Below, piece after piece: positions 1 to 10,521 of a stretch of 64,000 nt of DNA; positions within the stretch are counted from its first letter, which is position 1, and each line of letters begins with the position of its first letter. The notes below the pieces were generated by a model. The model saw nothing but the letters and a program-made list of their open reading frames with translations. It had not been told where the DNA came from and made no database searches. The stretch is taken from positions 1 to 64,000 of the forward strand of contig NZ_CYUD01000012.1 in assembly GCF_001458295.1 (NCBI RefSeq), in the 5' to 3' direction. Source of the DNA: Ruegeria denitrificans. Its GTDB lineage: Bacteria; Pseudomonadota; Alphaproteobacteria; Rhodobacterales; Rhodobacteraceae. The position numbers and the translations under genes are program-made.

Positions 1-51
1 CGGCTTCTTGTTCGCCTCACGGGCGATTTCAATGTCGGATTTGTAGCTCAT
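1..51 (-). CDS. fhs: Formate-tetrahydrofolate ligase, N-terminus only (partial)
   Basis: The gene runs off the left edge; only the ATG (complement of 49-51) and about 17 codons are present. They read MSYKSDIEIAREANKKP, which matches the well conserved N-terminus of formate-tetrahydrofolate ligase (10-formyl-THF synthetase), an ATP-dependent cytosolic enzyme that loads formate onto tetrahydrofolate. A purine-rich stretch lies upstream of the ATG. The call rests on recognition of a short N-terminus; the P-loop and the rest of the protein are outside the window. It would connect functionally to the formate dehydrogenase genes near 48-52 kb. Confidence 0.7.
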   Translation of the reverse strand, partial: MSYKSDIEIAREANKKP

Positions 52-84
52 TGGGCAGGGTCCCTGATTGAATGCCATGCAAAA

Positions 85-101
85 CCGACGCGATGCGTCG
101 G
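85..101 (-). terminator. Hairpin terminator after the MOSC gene
   Basis: CCGACGC-GAT-GCGTCGG is a perfect 7-bp stem with a 3-base loop. It is followed on the minus strand by TTTT (complement of 81-84). It sits between the MOSC gene stop and the formate-THF ligase start, so it probably ends the MOSC transcript. Confidence 0.6.
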
Positions 102-215
102 TGCTGTTTAATCCATACCGTTGTGTACAATGCGGATGGCTATAGATTCCGACATATTTATGCCGCGAAACGGCGTTGGTGTATTCTGTCGTATCGAATT
201 AGAAACTGAGGTGGC

Positions 216-791
216 TTATGGTGCCCAGTCCGGTTGATCCGGCACAAACAATGTCACCTGGTCACCGAGCTTAAGCACGCCCGGTCTCTCGACCCAGGCG
301 GTGACACCACGCCGGCCCTTCGCAGCTGGTTTGAACGCCGCGCCATAGCCAGGCAAATCCGCTTCAATCTCGCGCCCAGGAAGCACACAGGGGCGGTTCT
401 CCATATCTACCGTCATGGTGACGCCGCTCGGGGCCTGCAGGCGTGAAGACGGCGGGATATGGGTGAAATCCGGGATGCCGCGAAGCACAATGCTGGCTCC
501 CAGAAAAGACGGGTCCAGCCGGTCCAGACCCATCTCTTGTGCAGTCGCTTCGATCTCTTCGGCGGACAGCACTGACAATTGCCGGACATTGCGGATTTCC
601 GTGCCCTCCGGGTAAAGGTTCTTGACCCGTATGCATGAATTTCGGTTCACGCCTTCATGCCGTGCGCCCTGCTCACCCGAAAACCCCAGATCAAGCGTTT
701 CGACAGCATTGCCTCGAATGGTGGCGGCAGCAGGAACATGGCCCAGCCAGACCACCCTGCCCTTGTATTCAGTTTCGCGCAGGACGGGCAT
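216..791 (-). CDS. MOSC domain protein
   Basis: This 191-residue protein has the layout of a stand-alone MOSC domain, the sulfur-carrier fold also found at the C-terminus of molybdenum cofactor sulfurases. Cys135 in the motif ENRPCVLPG is the conserved cysteine thought to carry sulfur, and the C-terminal GRRGVTAWVERPG followed by a GDQV segment is typical. There is no signal peptide or membrane segment, so it is probably cytosolic. The ATG is preceded by an AGGAA-type ribosome binding site. The exact substrate of such small MOSC proteins is unknown. It is a separate transcription unit with its own terminator downstream. Confidence 0.8.
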   Translation of the reverse strand: MPVLRETEYKGRVVWLGHVPAAATIRGNAVETLDLGFSGEQGARHEGVNRNSCIRVKNLYPEGTEIRNVRQLSVLSAEEIEATAQEMGLDRLDPSFLGASIVLRGIPDFTHIPPSSRLQAPSGVTMTVDMENRPCVLPGREIEADLPGYGAAFKPAAKGRRGVTAWVERPGVLKLGDQVTLFVPDQPDWAP

Positions 792-856
792 TTCCGTTCC
801 TCTTCAATGCTAGTCAACGGGTCGGACTAAAAAGTAGTTCACTCTGATTGAACAGA

Positions 857-885
857 CAAAAAAGACCCGGGACAATGCCCGGGCC
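857..885 (-). terminator. Rho-independent terminator of the tol-ftsH gene cluster
   Basis: The stem CCCGGG (866-871) / CCCGGG (878-883) has a 6-base loop. On the minus strand it is followed by a run of six T (complement of 858-863). It lies just after the ftsH stop and ends the long minus-strand cluster. Confidence 0.8.
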
Positions 886-893
886 TGGTATTC

Positions 894-2810
<1,917 letters not shown>

Positions 2811-2886
2811 GGAATATCTCCCAAAAGATTTCGGCAGGTGGGGGTCTGCCGGTTTGTCCTATAAAATAGAGATGATTCAAGCAGGT

Positions 2887-4140
2887 TCAATGCGATAAAA
2901 GCGAAGAGTAAAACTCGGGCCTTTGTGGGGCAATTTTGGCCGTCCAACCATTGGAATAGTCAACCAGGGGAGCGGCAAGCAGGTTTTCCCCGTTCCAAAC
3001 GGCAGGCGAGGCCAAAAGCGCCTTGCGGGGTTTGCCCAAAACCCGCCAGTCTGGCACCTGCGGCAAACCAGCCTCACCCAGCGCACGTACTTCGGCGTCC
3101 GGGGTCCGGGGACCAGACAGAATCCAGCGGTTGTCCCAGATTTCTTGCGGCGCTGCGATTTCCGTCGCTACTGCGTTTAGCTCCCTGCAAAACCACATTT
3201 TATCGCCTTGCGGGATTAACAGGCAGCCCGCCAGCGTCAAGGTCTGCCCATCCTGAATGGTCGTCACGGCCTGATCCACCGATGACGCGCGCGGCGGATA
3301 GCCCGGCCCCGCAATCCACGCGATGATTCCAACAACCAACCGCCTTTGGATTTCCGCCGGAAGCAGTTCAAAGCCGTTGCAGTCAACGCAAATGTCCCCG
3401 CCATACACCGCGGCGACTCGGCGTGCGGATTCCTGCGTATAGCGCGCCAGAGCTTCACGCGCTTGTGCTAGATTTTCGGCGACACGCGACAGCGATCGCA
3501 CGGAAATCCCCAACGGTTCCAGCCCCGACAGTGCTTCACGCGCCCTGATCCGGTCGAATTTCAGGTCGTGATTCGACGGGTCCTCGATCCAACTTGCGCC
3601 AATCGCCGACAAATAATCCCGCAGAGTTTGCCGAGTGATTCCCAGCATCGGACGTAGCAGCGCCACACCGTCGTGTTCCCGCGCGTAGGACATGCCCGAC
3701 AGGCCGGTTACCCCTGCCGCCCTGCCCAGCCGCATCAACACAGTCTCAGCCTGATCGTCCGCAGTGTGACCCAAAGCGATAGCCGGAATGTCATTGCGAT
3801 TCGCCCAGTCAACCAACAACCGGTATCGCGCCTGACGGGCCTGATCCTGTAAGTTGCCAGTACCATCCCAACCCTGCCACAGCAGCGTTTCATGGGGGAT
3901 ACCCAGACCTGCCGCCTGCTCGGCCACGCGAACGGCCTCAGCCGCCGACTCGCGGCGCAATCCGTGATCCACGGTCGCCACGAACAGATCGACCTGCACT
4001 GCCTGCGCGATTTCATGCAACAAATGCATCAGCGCAACAGAATCCCCGCCGCCGGACGCGGCTATACCCAAACGCGGCGGCAGCTTGTCTGGCAGCCGCG
4101 TGCGGAGTATGGATCGAAGCGTATCGGCCTGGTCGGTCAA
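2887..4140 (-). CDS. tilS: tRNA(Ile)-lysidine synthetase TilS
   Basis: TilS ligates lysine to C34 of tRNA-Ile(CAU), changing its decoding from AUG to AUA. The PP-loop SGGGDS lies at residues 29-34, preceded by LGIAA, as in the family, followed by a C-terminal region of ordinary TilS length. I place the start at TTG (complement of 4138-4140), giving 417 residues; the TTG overlaps the cpoB stop as TTGA (4137-4140). The open frame extends upstream to an ATG at 4230, but that would add 30 residues lying inside cpoB and unlike TilS N-termini. The overlap implies translational coupling with cpoB. The tilS-ftsH order is widespread in bacteria. Confidence 0.93.
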   Translation of the reverse strand: MTDQADTLRSILRTRLPDKLPPRLGIAASGGGDSVALMHLLHEIAQAVQVDLFVATVDHGLRRESAAEAVRVAEQAAGLGIPHETLLWQGWDGTGNLQDQARQARYRLLVDWANRNDIPAIALGHTADDQAETVLMRLGRAAGVTGLSGMSYAREHDGVALLRPMLGITRQTLRDYLSAIGASWIEDPSNHDLKFDRIRAREALSGLEPLGISVRSLSRVAENLAQAREALARYTQESARRVAAVYGGDICVDCNGFELLPAEIQRRLVVGIIAWIAGPGYPPRASSVDQAVTTIQDGQTLTLAGCLLIPQGDKMWFCRELNAVATEIAAPQEIWDNRWILSGPRTPDAEVRALGEAGLPQVPDWRVLGKPRKALLASPAVWNGENLLAAPLVDYSNGWTAKIAPQRPEFYSSLLSH

Positions 4141-4970
4141 GAACAGCCCAGCGACGCCATTTCTTGTGTCGCGGCGGAAACTGTGGCCGAGGCCGGAAAG
4201 CGCACGCCAACTTCTAGTAGAGTAATACAAGCCTGTTCAGTCTGGCCCAGACGGCCCAGTGCAGCTCCCAACTCAAAGAGGGCCTCGGGGGCAAACGCGC
4301 CTTCGGAATCGCCGGTAAAGCTGGCCAGAAACGCTCGCGCGGCCTCACGCGTGTCGCCTAAGCCTTCCAACGCCTGCCCACGTTTCAAATGCGCTTCGGG
4401 GGCGAGCGGGCTGCCGGGATACGAAGTATCGAACTGCGCGAACTGGTCGGCGGCGGCCTGAAAATCCCCCTCTGACAGCGCCAGTGAGGCAGCTTCGAAG
4501 TCGGATTGTTCACCGATTGCCAGTTCCCCCTGCTCAATAACCGAAGGGGTCGCTGGCGATATGGGCGCCACAGGTCCGGCCGTAGCGCCTGTATCACCAC
4601 CCAGGGTCGAGGTTTCACCAAGCGTGCTCAGATCACCACCTTCCAGTTCGACCAGGCGGAACTCTAAGTCGCCGATCCGATTGGTGCCGTCGGTCACGAT
4701 GTTCTGTACCCGCTGATTTAGCTGCTCGGTCTGGCGCGTCAGGCGCTGAAGTTCAGCCTCGATCGCATCGACTCGTTCCAGAATAGAACTGCCGGACAGA
4801 TTCGGAGCCGGAGAGCCAGTCGTCGAAAACTCACGCTTCAGGCGTTGAATTTCCACATGTAGCACCGTCAGTTCCTGCCGGATATCCGCCAGAGTCTGCT
4901 GATCCTGCGCTTGTGCCACACCGGCGGTCGCCATGACCGCGGCCAGAACCCATCCTGCAAATCTCATCAT
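4137..4970 (-). CDS. cpoB: Cell division coordinator CpoB (YbgF), Tol-Pal associated
   Basis: This periplasmic protein of 277 residues starts MM, has a signal peptide ending near AQA (about residue 21), then a predicted coiled coil rich in Glu, Arg and Leu (about 25-100). After a low-complexity linker, TPR-type repeats occupy about 155-270. That is the CpoB/YbgF plan; in E. coli CpoB trimerises, binds TolA and coordinates peptidoglycan synthesis with outer membrane constriction. It follows pal by 1 base and overlaps tilS by 4. Alternative starts are the first or second of two adjacent ATGs. Confidence 0.92.
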   Translation of the reverse strand: MMRFAGWVLAAVMATAGVAQAQDQQTLADIRQELTVLHVEIQRLKREFSTTGSPAPNLSGSSILERVDAIEAELQRLTRQTEQLNQRVQNIVTDGTNRIGDLEFRLVELEGGDLSTLGETSTLGGDTGATAGPVAPISPATPSVIEQGELAIGEQSDFEAASLALSEGDFQAAADQFAQFDTSYPGSPLAPEAHLKRGQALEGLGDTREAARAFLASFTGDSEGAFAPEALFELGAALGRLGQTEQACITLLEVGVRFPASATVSAATQEMASLGCS

Positions 4971-4971
4971 T

Positions 4972-5481
4972 TTACCCCAAGGTTGAACCGGTCAGCACCG
5001 TAACCGCGCGGCGGTTTTTGGAATAGCAATCCTCGGTGCTGCAAATCTCAATCGGGCGTTCCTTGCCATAGCTGACGGTCGTCAGGCGGTTGCCTGCCAC
5101 CCCGCGCGAGATCAGGTATTCGCGGGCCGCATTCGCCCGGCGCGCGCCCAAAGCAAGGTTATACTCGCGCGTGCCCTGTTCATCCGCGTGACCTTCGATG
5201 GTGGCCACGAAATCCGGGTTGGCCAGCAGCCAATCGGCTTGCCCTTGCAGAACCGCTTGTGCCTGCGGTGTCAGAGTGGATTGATCCACTGAAAACAACA
5301 CCCGGTCGCCGACCGTTTGCTGGAAATAAGCGGGCGAACGGGGATCGCTGGGTGAACCCGGCGCAATGGCACTATTCGCGCCACTTCCGAAACCGCCACC
5401 CAGTGCTGATGGATCGTTGTTGGTACAGGCGGCGATTACACTCAGCGCGCCCAAAGCCAGAACTTTGCCCAATACGTTCAT
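4972..5481 (-). CDS. pal: Peptidoglycan-associated lipoprotein Pal
   Basis: Pal anchors the outer membrane to peptidoglycan and is moved to division sites by the Tol motor. The 169-residue precursor has a lipobox VIAAC with lipidation site Cys19, a short Gly/Ser-rich linker, and an OmpA-like domain (about 55-169). That domain holds the diaminopimelate-binding region GHADEQGTREYNLALGARRA. A GAGG ribosome binding site precedes the ATG. It is separated from tolB by 88 bases, the largest gap inside the tol cluster, so an internal promoter is possible. Size and domain order are standard. Confidence 0.96.
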   Translation of the reverse strand: MNVLGKVLALGALSVIAACTNNDPSALGGGFGSGANSAIAPGSPSDPRSPAYFQQTVGDRVLFSVDQSTLTPQAQAVLQGQADWLLANPDFVATIEGHADEQGTREYNLALGARRANAAREYLISRGVAGNRLTTVSYGKERPIEICSTEDCYSKNRRAVTVLTGSTLG

Positions 5482-5569
5482 TTCAAGTGCCTCGTTGTTT
5501 TATAGGTTTATTGCCGTCTCTGTATCACAGTGCAGGATTTTTGTGAACTTTTCCAACCGCCTGCCCTGA

Positions 5570-6889
5570 TCAATTCTGCAATGGCCCCCAGGACGGATCG
5601 CTGCCACCGTCCGGAGTGCGTACCGGCCGCAAGTTTCGGCCCGAGATATCCACCGAATATAGCGTCGCCCGGCCGCTGGCACCCTGCGTTTCGCGGGTGA
5701 ACATGATGACCCGCCCATTGGGCGACCATGTCGGCCCTTCATCAAGGAAGGACGACGTAAGCAGGCGTTCCTCGCTTCCATCCGTGCGCATGACACCGAT
5801 ATGGAAGCGGCCCTTGTTTTGCTTGGTGAACGCGATCAGATCGCCACGCGGCGACCAGACCGGGGTGCCATAGCGGCCCTGGCCAAAGCTGATCCGGGTC
5901 GCCTCACCTCCATTTGCGGGCATGATATACAGCTGCGGCGTACCCGAGCGGTCGCTTTCAAACACGATCTGCGAACCATCAGGCGAATAGCTGGGCGCGG
6001 TTTCAATCGCAGGCGTGTTGGTCAAACGTACGCTTTGACCCGAAGCCAGATCCATCTTCCACAGATCGGTATTGCCACCTTGAATCAGCGAATACACAAT
6101 CGACCGTCCATCGGGTGAGAAGCGCGGCGAAAAGCTCATCGTGCCGCCCGGAGTGTTCAGTTCGGTTCGTCTGACGCGGTCGACATCTAGAACATAGATG
6201 CGCGGCTGGCCGGTTTCATAGCTGGTATAGAGCAACCGGTCGCCCGTGGGTGAAAACCGCGGGGCCAGAACAATGGCGGCGCTGTCGGTCAGATACTGCA
6301 CATTGGCACCGTCGTAATCCATGATCGCCAGTCGTTTCAGACGCTGATCCTTGGGCCCGCTTTCCGAAACAAAGGCCACGCGGCTGTCGAAATAACCACC
6401 TTCGCCCGTAATCCGGCTGTAAACCTGATCGGACACTTTATGCGCCATGCGCCGCCAGCCCTCGGTGGTACCCGCAAACTGCAGGCCATTACCTAATTCC
6501 TGGCCCGAGAACACATCCCACACTCGGAACCGTACAGTCAGACGATTGCCCGAAACATTTACCGCGCCGGTCACGAGCGCATCGGCGTTGATGGCTTTCC
6601 AGTCTGCAAACTGGACCGGTGCGTCAAAACTGCTGACCCGGCTGATGAAAGCGTCTGATGAGATTTCACGAAACAGCCCGGTGCCTGTTAAGTCAGCAGC
6701 GACAACACGAGAGATGTCGTTGGCATATTGCGCCGCCGCTGCGCTGTCGGGCACAAAATTCGGTACCGCGAAGGGCAAGGGTTCGATGATACCCTGATCC
6801 AGTTCCAGACGCAGCGGTCCGTCCTGAGCGTTCACCGGCGCCGTCAAAATCGTCAGGCCAAGTAACAGGCTGGTCAGAAATCTCATCAT
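5570..6889 (-). CDS. tolB: Tol-Pal system beta-propeller protein TolB
   Basis: TolB is the periplasmic partner that binds Pal and is pulled by TolA. The 439-residue precursor has a signal peptide (cleavage near VNAQD, about residue 22). An N-terminal alpha/beta domain (about 25-160) is followed by a six-bladed propeller containing repeated YSPDG/FSPDG/WSPNG WD40-like motifs. The start codon is the first of two ATGs and overlaps the tolA stop as ATGA (6886-6889), so the two genes are probably translationally coupled. Length is normal for the family. Confidence 0.97.
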   Translation of the reverse strand: MMRFLTSLLLGLTILTAPVNAQDGPLRLELDQGIIEPLPFAVPNFVPDSAAAAQYANDISRVVAADLTGTGLFREISSDAFISRVSSFDAPVQFADWKAINADALVTGAVNVSGNRLTVRFRVWDVFSGQELGNGLQFAGTTEGWRRMAHKVSDQVYSRITGEGGYFDSRVAFVSESGPKDQRLKRLAIMDYDGANVQYLTDSAAIVLAPRFSPTGDRLLYTSYETGQPRIYVLDVDRVRRTELNTPGGTMSFSPRFSPDGRSIVYSLIQGGNTDLWKMDLASGQSVRLTNTPAIETAPSYSPDGSQIVFESDRSGTPQLYIMPANGGEATRISFGQGRYGTPVWSPRGDLIAFTKQNKGRFHIGVMRTDGSEERLLTSSFLDEGPTWSPNGRVIMFTRETQGASGRATLYSVDISGRNLRPVRTPDGGSDPSWGPLQN

Positions 6890-7980
6890 TTGATCCGCAT
6901 CCTCTCGGGATTGAATGTAATCTCAATATCTTTCCACTGCGCGTATTTGTCAGCAGGCAGGGTGTATCCTTTGGCGCCGCAGCGTAAAATTGCCCGCCGG
7001 GCAGCCTCATAGGCTTGTTTTGCAGACGCATCCGTTCCGCCAGAGCTGTCAATCATGCGTAGGGTGCCGCCAACAACCTTGCCGTCCGGGGTAAGCGAAA
7101 ACCCCACCACCACGACTGTTTGCAGCGCATCCGTGGACAAAGACCCCACATTCCAACACTGCGACACGGCCAGGCGCATTGCATCTTTCTCACCGCTTGT
7201 CAGTGGAGGACCAGAGGGCTCGCTGCTCTCTTGCAAAGCCTCGGCCAAAGCATCTTCAACCGCGCTTTCGTCAACTTGTGTTGGTGGCGTCGACTCCTGC
7301 TCCTCGGCCACTTCTGTTTGTGCCGGAGGCGCGGGTCGGTTGGGCCGCTCCCTTGGGCGCGGAGACGTACGCGGTGCGTTCTCTTTGGTTTCCTCGGCCT
7401 CGGTCACGATCTCATCCGTAGCCTCGTCCGGGGCGGTCTGATCTTGTTGTTCCTGCTGCGTCTCGGCACCTTCATCCAGCGACACGGCAGGTGTTTCAAC
7501 TTCGTTCGGCTCTGCCTCGGGTGGCGGTGGTGCGATGGGTTCCGGCGCGACCTTGTCGGCGGGACGTGGCTGTGCTTCGGGGCCCGGAGCTACAGGCAAC
7601 ACTTCAGTCACAGGTTCGGGCGGATCCAGCGTTGGTGCTTCGTCGACCACTTCGGGTTCGGGCGGGGCCTCGACCGGATCGGGCACAAGATCGGGCTCGG
7701 GCTCGGGCGGGGTTACAACCTCGGGTGGGGTCTGTTCTTCCTCAACCGGTGCGGGCGGGGTCACTTCTTCGGTTGGCACTTCGGGGGGTTGCAGGGCAAC
7801 AGGCGTCGGCACTTCGGGCGCCGTGCGCTGTGCGGTCATTGCGTCGAACTGATCAACTGAAACCACCGACACCTCCTGCACTGCCATAGGCAGGGGTTCG
7901 GACCGGAACGTACCGCCGAGCAAGGCCCATCCAATCAAGGAAACGTGGGCAATAGCCGAGATCTTGGTGCCGGTATCCAC
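6886..7980 (-). CDS. tolA: Tol-Pal system protein TolA
   Basis: TolA is the inner-membrane protein that transmits TolQR energy across the periplasm to TolB and Pal. The 364-residue product begins with a GTG codon, then one membrane anchor (about 8-25). Next comes a long Pro/Glu/Val-rich domain (about 40-240), in place of the Ala/Lys-rich helix of E. coli. A compact C-terminal domain (about 255-364) holds the paired cysteines (SQCW, ILRCG) and the family ending. The Pro/Glu-rich spacer is usual for this group but makes sequence similarity to E. coli TolA low. It sits 9 bases after tolR and overlaps tolB by 4. Confidence 0.93.
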   Translation of the reverse strand: MDTGTKISAIAHVSLIGWALLGGTFRSEPLPMAVQEVSVVSVDQFDAMTAQRTAPEVPTPVALQPPEVPTEEVTPPAPVEEEQTPPEVVTPPEPEPDLVPDPVEAPPEPEVVDEAPTLDPPEPVTEVLPVAPGPEAQPRPADKVAPEPIAPPPPEAEPNEVETPAVSLDEGAETQQEQQDQTAPDEATDEIVTEAEETKENAPRTSPRPRERPNRPAPPAQTEVAEEQESTPPTQVDESAVEDALAEALQESSEPSGPPLTSGEKDAMRLAVSQCWNVGSLSTDALQTVVVVGFSLTPDGKVVGGTLRMIDSSGGTDASAKQAYEAARRAILRCGAKGYTLPADKYAQWKDIEITFNPERMRIK

Positions 7981-7989
7981 CGCGCGGCC

Positions 7990-8466
7990 TCACTCTCCAC
8001 CTTCGTCCAGGGCTGGCCCACCGCTATCGGTCACAAGGCCCACATTGGAAAACCCACCCGCATTCAGCGCGCCCATGATCTGCATGACCTGCGCATAGGG
8101 AATTGCCCCATCAGCCCGCAGAAACACACGGTCACTGCTGCGTTCTGACGCAATGGCGCGCAGTTTACCAATCAACTCTTCGCGCGCCACGTCGGTCGTC
8201 TGAATCTGCACCCGCCCATCGGCTGTCAGCGTCACGGTCAGGGGTTCTTCGTTATCGCCAGGCAAGGCGCTGGCAGCGGTCTTGGGCAAGTCTACAGGCA
8301 CCCCCACGGTCAACAACGGGGCCGCGACCATGAAAATGATCAGCAACACCAGCATGACGTCGACAAAGGGCGTCACGTTGATTTCGGCCATCGGCTGCGC
8401 CCGACCGCGGCGTCGTCCGCGTCTGCGTCCGTTCCCACCCCCGTTTTGTTGAACCGCCGCGCCCAT
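7990..8466 (-). CDS. tolR: Tol-Pal system protein TolR (ExbD family)
   Basis: TolR is the inner-membrane partner of the TolQ proton channel. The 158-residue protein has an Arg/Gly-rich cytosolic N-terminus (1-25) and one membrane helix (about 32-53) starting INVTPFVDVMLVLL; Asp36 is the conserved protonatable residue. A periplasmic domain of the ExbD/TolR type follows, with the DLPKTAASALP-like segment right after the helix. Two bases separate it from tolQ. Length is about 10-15 residues longer than E. coli TolR because of the basic N-terminus. Confidence 0.95.
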   Translation of the reverse strand: MGAAVQQNGGGNGRRRGRRRGRAQPMAEINVTPFVDVMLVLLIIFMVAAPLLTVGVPVDLPKTAASALPGDNEEPLTVTLTADGRVQIQTTDVAREELIGKLRAIASERSSDRVFLRADGAIPYAQVMQIMGALNAGGFSNVGLVTDSGGPALDEGGE

Positions 8467-8468
8467 CG

Positions 8469-9164
8469 TCAGCTGTCCAATTGCCGCGACAGGATGGTGG
8501 CAAACTCGTCGGCAAAGGCTTCGTAGCCGCCGACGATGCGGTCACTATCCGCGCTGAGCTTGTTGTAGAAAATCACCGCCGGAATCGCCGCCAGCAGGCC
8601 CAGACCTGTGGCCAGCAACGCCTCGGCAATACCCGGTGCCACAACGGCAAGGTTGGTGTTCTGTTGCTCGGCAATCTCGATAAAGGCGTTCATGATGCCC
8701 CAGACGGTGCCGAACAGACCGATAAAAGGCGCGGTCGAACCAACTGTGGCCAGAATCGGCAGGCCCTTTTGCAGCGTCTCAGCCTCTTTCGCGATGGCAA
8801 CGTCCATGGATCGGTCGATCCGCGCCGTGGCCCCCGCAATCAGCCCGCCATCGGTGCGATGAGAGCGCCGCCATTCGATCATACCAGAGGCAAATATCTT
8901 TTCCGAACTGCCATCCGGCTGCGTTCCGATCTGTTCGAACAATTCATCCAGAGGGTTCCCCGACCAGAAGCTTTCATCAAACACCTGCGCTTCGCGTCGG
9001 GCCGCGCGGTAGTTGATCAGCTTTTGAATGATAATGCCCCAAGACCAAACAGATGCGCCAATCAGCATCAGCATCACCAATTTGACGATAAAGGTCGCGC
9101 GGGCATACAGCCCCCACATGGAGAAATCGATCTCCTGCGCCAGCGCCAGCGTTTCAGCTTCCAT
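8469..9164 (-). CDS. tolQ: Tol-Pal system protein TolQ (MotA/TolQ/ExbB proton channel)
   Basis: TolQ forms the pentameric proton channel that powers the Tol system. The 231-residue protein has an N-terminal membrane helix (about 18-45), a cytosolic loop, and a C-terminal helical hairpin containing TVGSTAPFIGLFGTVWGIM and the Ala/Gly-rich final helix. These are the MotA/TolQ/ExbB signatures. It is first in tolQRAB; ybgC lies 109 bases upstream on the same strand. Start ATG at the complement of 9162-9164. Confidence 0.96.
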   Translation of the reverse strand: MEAETLALAQEIDFSMWGLYARATFIVKLVMLMLIGASVWSWGIIIQKLINYRAARREAQVFDESFWSGNPLDELFEQIGTQPDGSSEKIFASGMIEWRRSHRTDGGLIAGATARIDRSMDVAIAKEAETLQKGLPILATVGSTAPFIGLFGTVWGIMNAFIEIAEQQNTNLAVVAPGIAEALLATGLGLLAAIPAVIFYNKLSADSDRIVGGYEAFADEFATILSRQLDS

Positions 9165-9273
9165 GAACCTGCTCTTTGTTTTGCCTGTTGGCCGTTCGTT
9201 TGGCCTTGTTTTGCCAAACGCTAACCCAGATGGTCCTCAAAAGCCAACAGAACCACCCCGGCGCAGCAATTTA

Positions 9274-9681
9274 TTACAGCAATGCGCGAATCTCTGCCGG
9301 AAGCCGCACTGGTTTGCCCTGCGCATTCATGCAAACGGCGGTGACGGTGGCACGGAAAATCTCGGTCTCGCCGCGTTTTACCAACTGCCCCATCGTAAGC
9401 CGAACGCCCGAACGTGAAATGAAATGAGTTTCAATGGTCAACTCATCGTCGAACCTCGCTGGCGCCAGATAATCAGCTTCAATCCGACGGATCACCCAGA
9501 CAATCCCGTCGTCACGCATAGCATTTTGGTCGTTCCCCAACCCGCGCACATAGTCAGACCGAGCACGCTCGATGAATTTCAAGTAATTCGCGTGATAAAC
9601 CACGCCGCCCATATCGGTGTCTTCATAATAGACCCGTACCGAATAAATGTGTTTTGGCTGTTCGGCGTTGGGGTCGGTCAT
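9274..9681 (-). CDS. ybgC: Acyl-CoA thioesterase YbgC
   Basis: This is a hotdog-fold thioesterase of the 4-hydroxybenzoyl-CoA thioesterase family, which stands at the head of tol-pal clusters in many proteobacteria. The motif YYEDTDMGGVVYHANYLKFIERARSD (residues 19 onward) contains the catalytic Asp23. With the ATG at 9681 the protein has 135 residues, normal for YbgC. The frame stays open four codons further to a TTG at 9693 that overlaps the stop of a short upstream frame as TTGA (9690-9693), so the longer start cannot be excluded. Its physiological substrate is unsettled; links to phospholipid metabolism have been proposed for E. coli YbgC. Confidence 0.93.
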   Translation of the reverse strand: MTDPNAEQPKHIYSVRVYYEDTDMGGVVYHANYLKFIERARSDYVRGLGNDQNAMRDDGIVWVIRRIEADYLAPARFDDELTIETHFISRSGVRLTMGQLVKRGETEIFRATVTAVCMNAQGKPVRLPAEIRALL

Positions 9682-9689
9682 ACGTGCAT

Positions 9690-9800
9690 TCAATCCTGTT
9701 TAAATCTTTTGGCAGGGGCAAGATATGCCTCACACAGATACAGGTCATCGTGCAATCCCCGCAGGACCACATAATTCTGACCACCTGACTGGGCCGCCAT
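9690..9800 (-). CDS. Possible 36-residue leader peptide upstream of ybgC
   Basis: A short frame starts at ATG (complement of 9798-9800), begins MAAQSGGQNYVVLRGLHDDL and ends with a TGA overlapping a TTG codon in the ybgC frame (TTGA, 9690-9693). It fills most of the 155-base gap between ybgC and the next gene upstream. There is no clear Shine-Dalgarno sequence before its ATG. It could be a real small gene coupled to ybgC or a chance frame; I do not recognise the peptide. Confidence 0.3.
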   Translation of the reverse strand: MAAQSGGQNYVVLRGLHDDLYLCEAYLAPAKRFKQD

Positions 9801-9836
9801 CGGGCTATTGATCAAATGCGCTCAACAGCAGGTTTC

Positions 9837-10460
9837 CTACTGCGGAGCTTGCAACCGTGCAAACAGCCGCAGCGCGTGCGATGCATCTTGCGCCGCGCCG
9901 GGCAAGACCGGATCATAGGCACCCCGGATCAATTCGGCGATGTCCGGGCGCAGAACGGTTGTTTCCCCGGCCATGGCCAAGGGAGATTTTTCCCGAAAAG
10001 CGGTGTCCGACCACAACAAGATAGTCTGCACCACCTGGCTGAGCGCCAAAGCTTCCGCCGGAACTTTCAACAACTCTTTATCCATCCTCAGAAAAACAAA
10101 GGCGGCGCGGATTGCCCCGTCTTCTTCAAACCGGAAAATCCGGTATTGGTTGGCATCCGCCGTGACCAGCCGATCCACCAAAGGCGCCAGATCGGGGATC
10201 AAACGACCCAGATCAGGTACCTCCAACAACTCCTGCCAGTCGCGGAAAAAGAATACCATGCAATTGGCACCCAGTTCCGGATCGGTTTCGGCCATCTTAT
10301 GCCCGGCCAATGTCACCACGGCTTCGAATGCGCCTTTGACGGTGGACAGAGTCTCGTCCTCAACGCCGAAGACGATGGGCACAATTGGTCGCCCCCAGCG
10401 GGCAAACAGAAACTCACCACTTTCGCGCGTAAACAGCGCCTCGATCTGATCGGGTGTCAC
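9837..10460 (-). CDS. Conserved hypothetical protein
   Basis: I do not recognise a named domain in this 207-residue protein. It has no signal peptide or clear membrane helix and is mildly acidic, with several short hydrophobic strands (RPIVPIVFG, CMVFFFRDW, AAFVFLRMD), so it is probably a soluble alpha/beta protein. The start is GTG (complement of 10458-10460), preceded by AAGGGG. It lies between ruvB and ybgC on the same strand with 61 bases to ruvB, and may be read through from ruvCAB. Its coding character is strong: full-length frame, plausible composition and ribosome binding site. Confidence 0.8.
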   Translation of the reverse strand: MTPDQIEALFTRESGEFLFARWGRPIVPIVFGVEDETLSTVKGAFEAVVTLAGHKMAETDPELGANCMVFFFRDWQELLEVPDLGRLIPDLAPLVDRLVTADANQYRIFRFEEDGAIRAAFVFLRMDKELLKVPAEALALSQVVQTILLWSDTAFREKSPLAMAGETTVLRPDIAELIRGAYDPVLPGAAQDASHALRLFARLQAPQ

Positions 10461-10521
10461 GCCCAGCCCCTTTCTGAGTCAAATACGGACGCCAGTGGCA
10501 TAAAATCTAATAGCGAGTACT

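Noticed and set aside
4141..4230. N-terminal extension of TilS to an ATG at 4230
   Set aside because: The extra 30 residues lie inside cpoB and do not resemble TilS; the TTG overlapping the cpoB stop gives a family-like N-terminus.
7535..7852. Gly/Ser-rich plus-strand frame opposite tolA
   Set aside because: It arises from the Pro/Glu-rich tolA linker read on the other strand.
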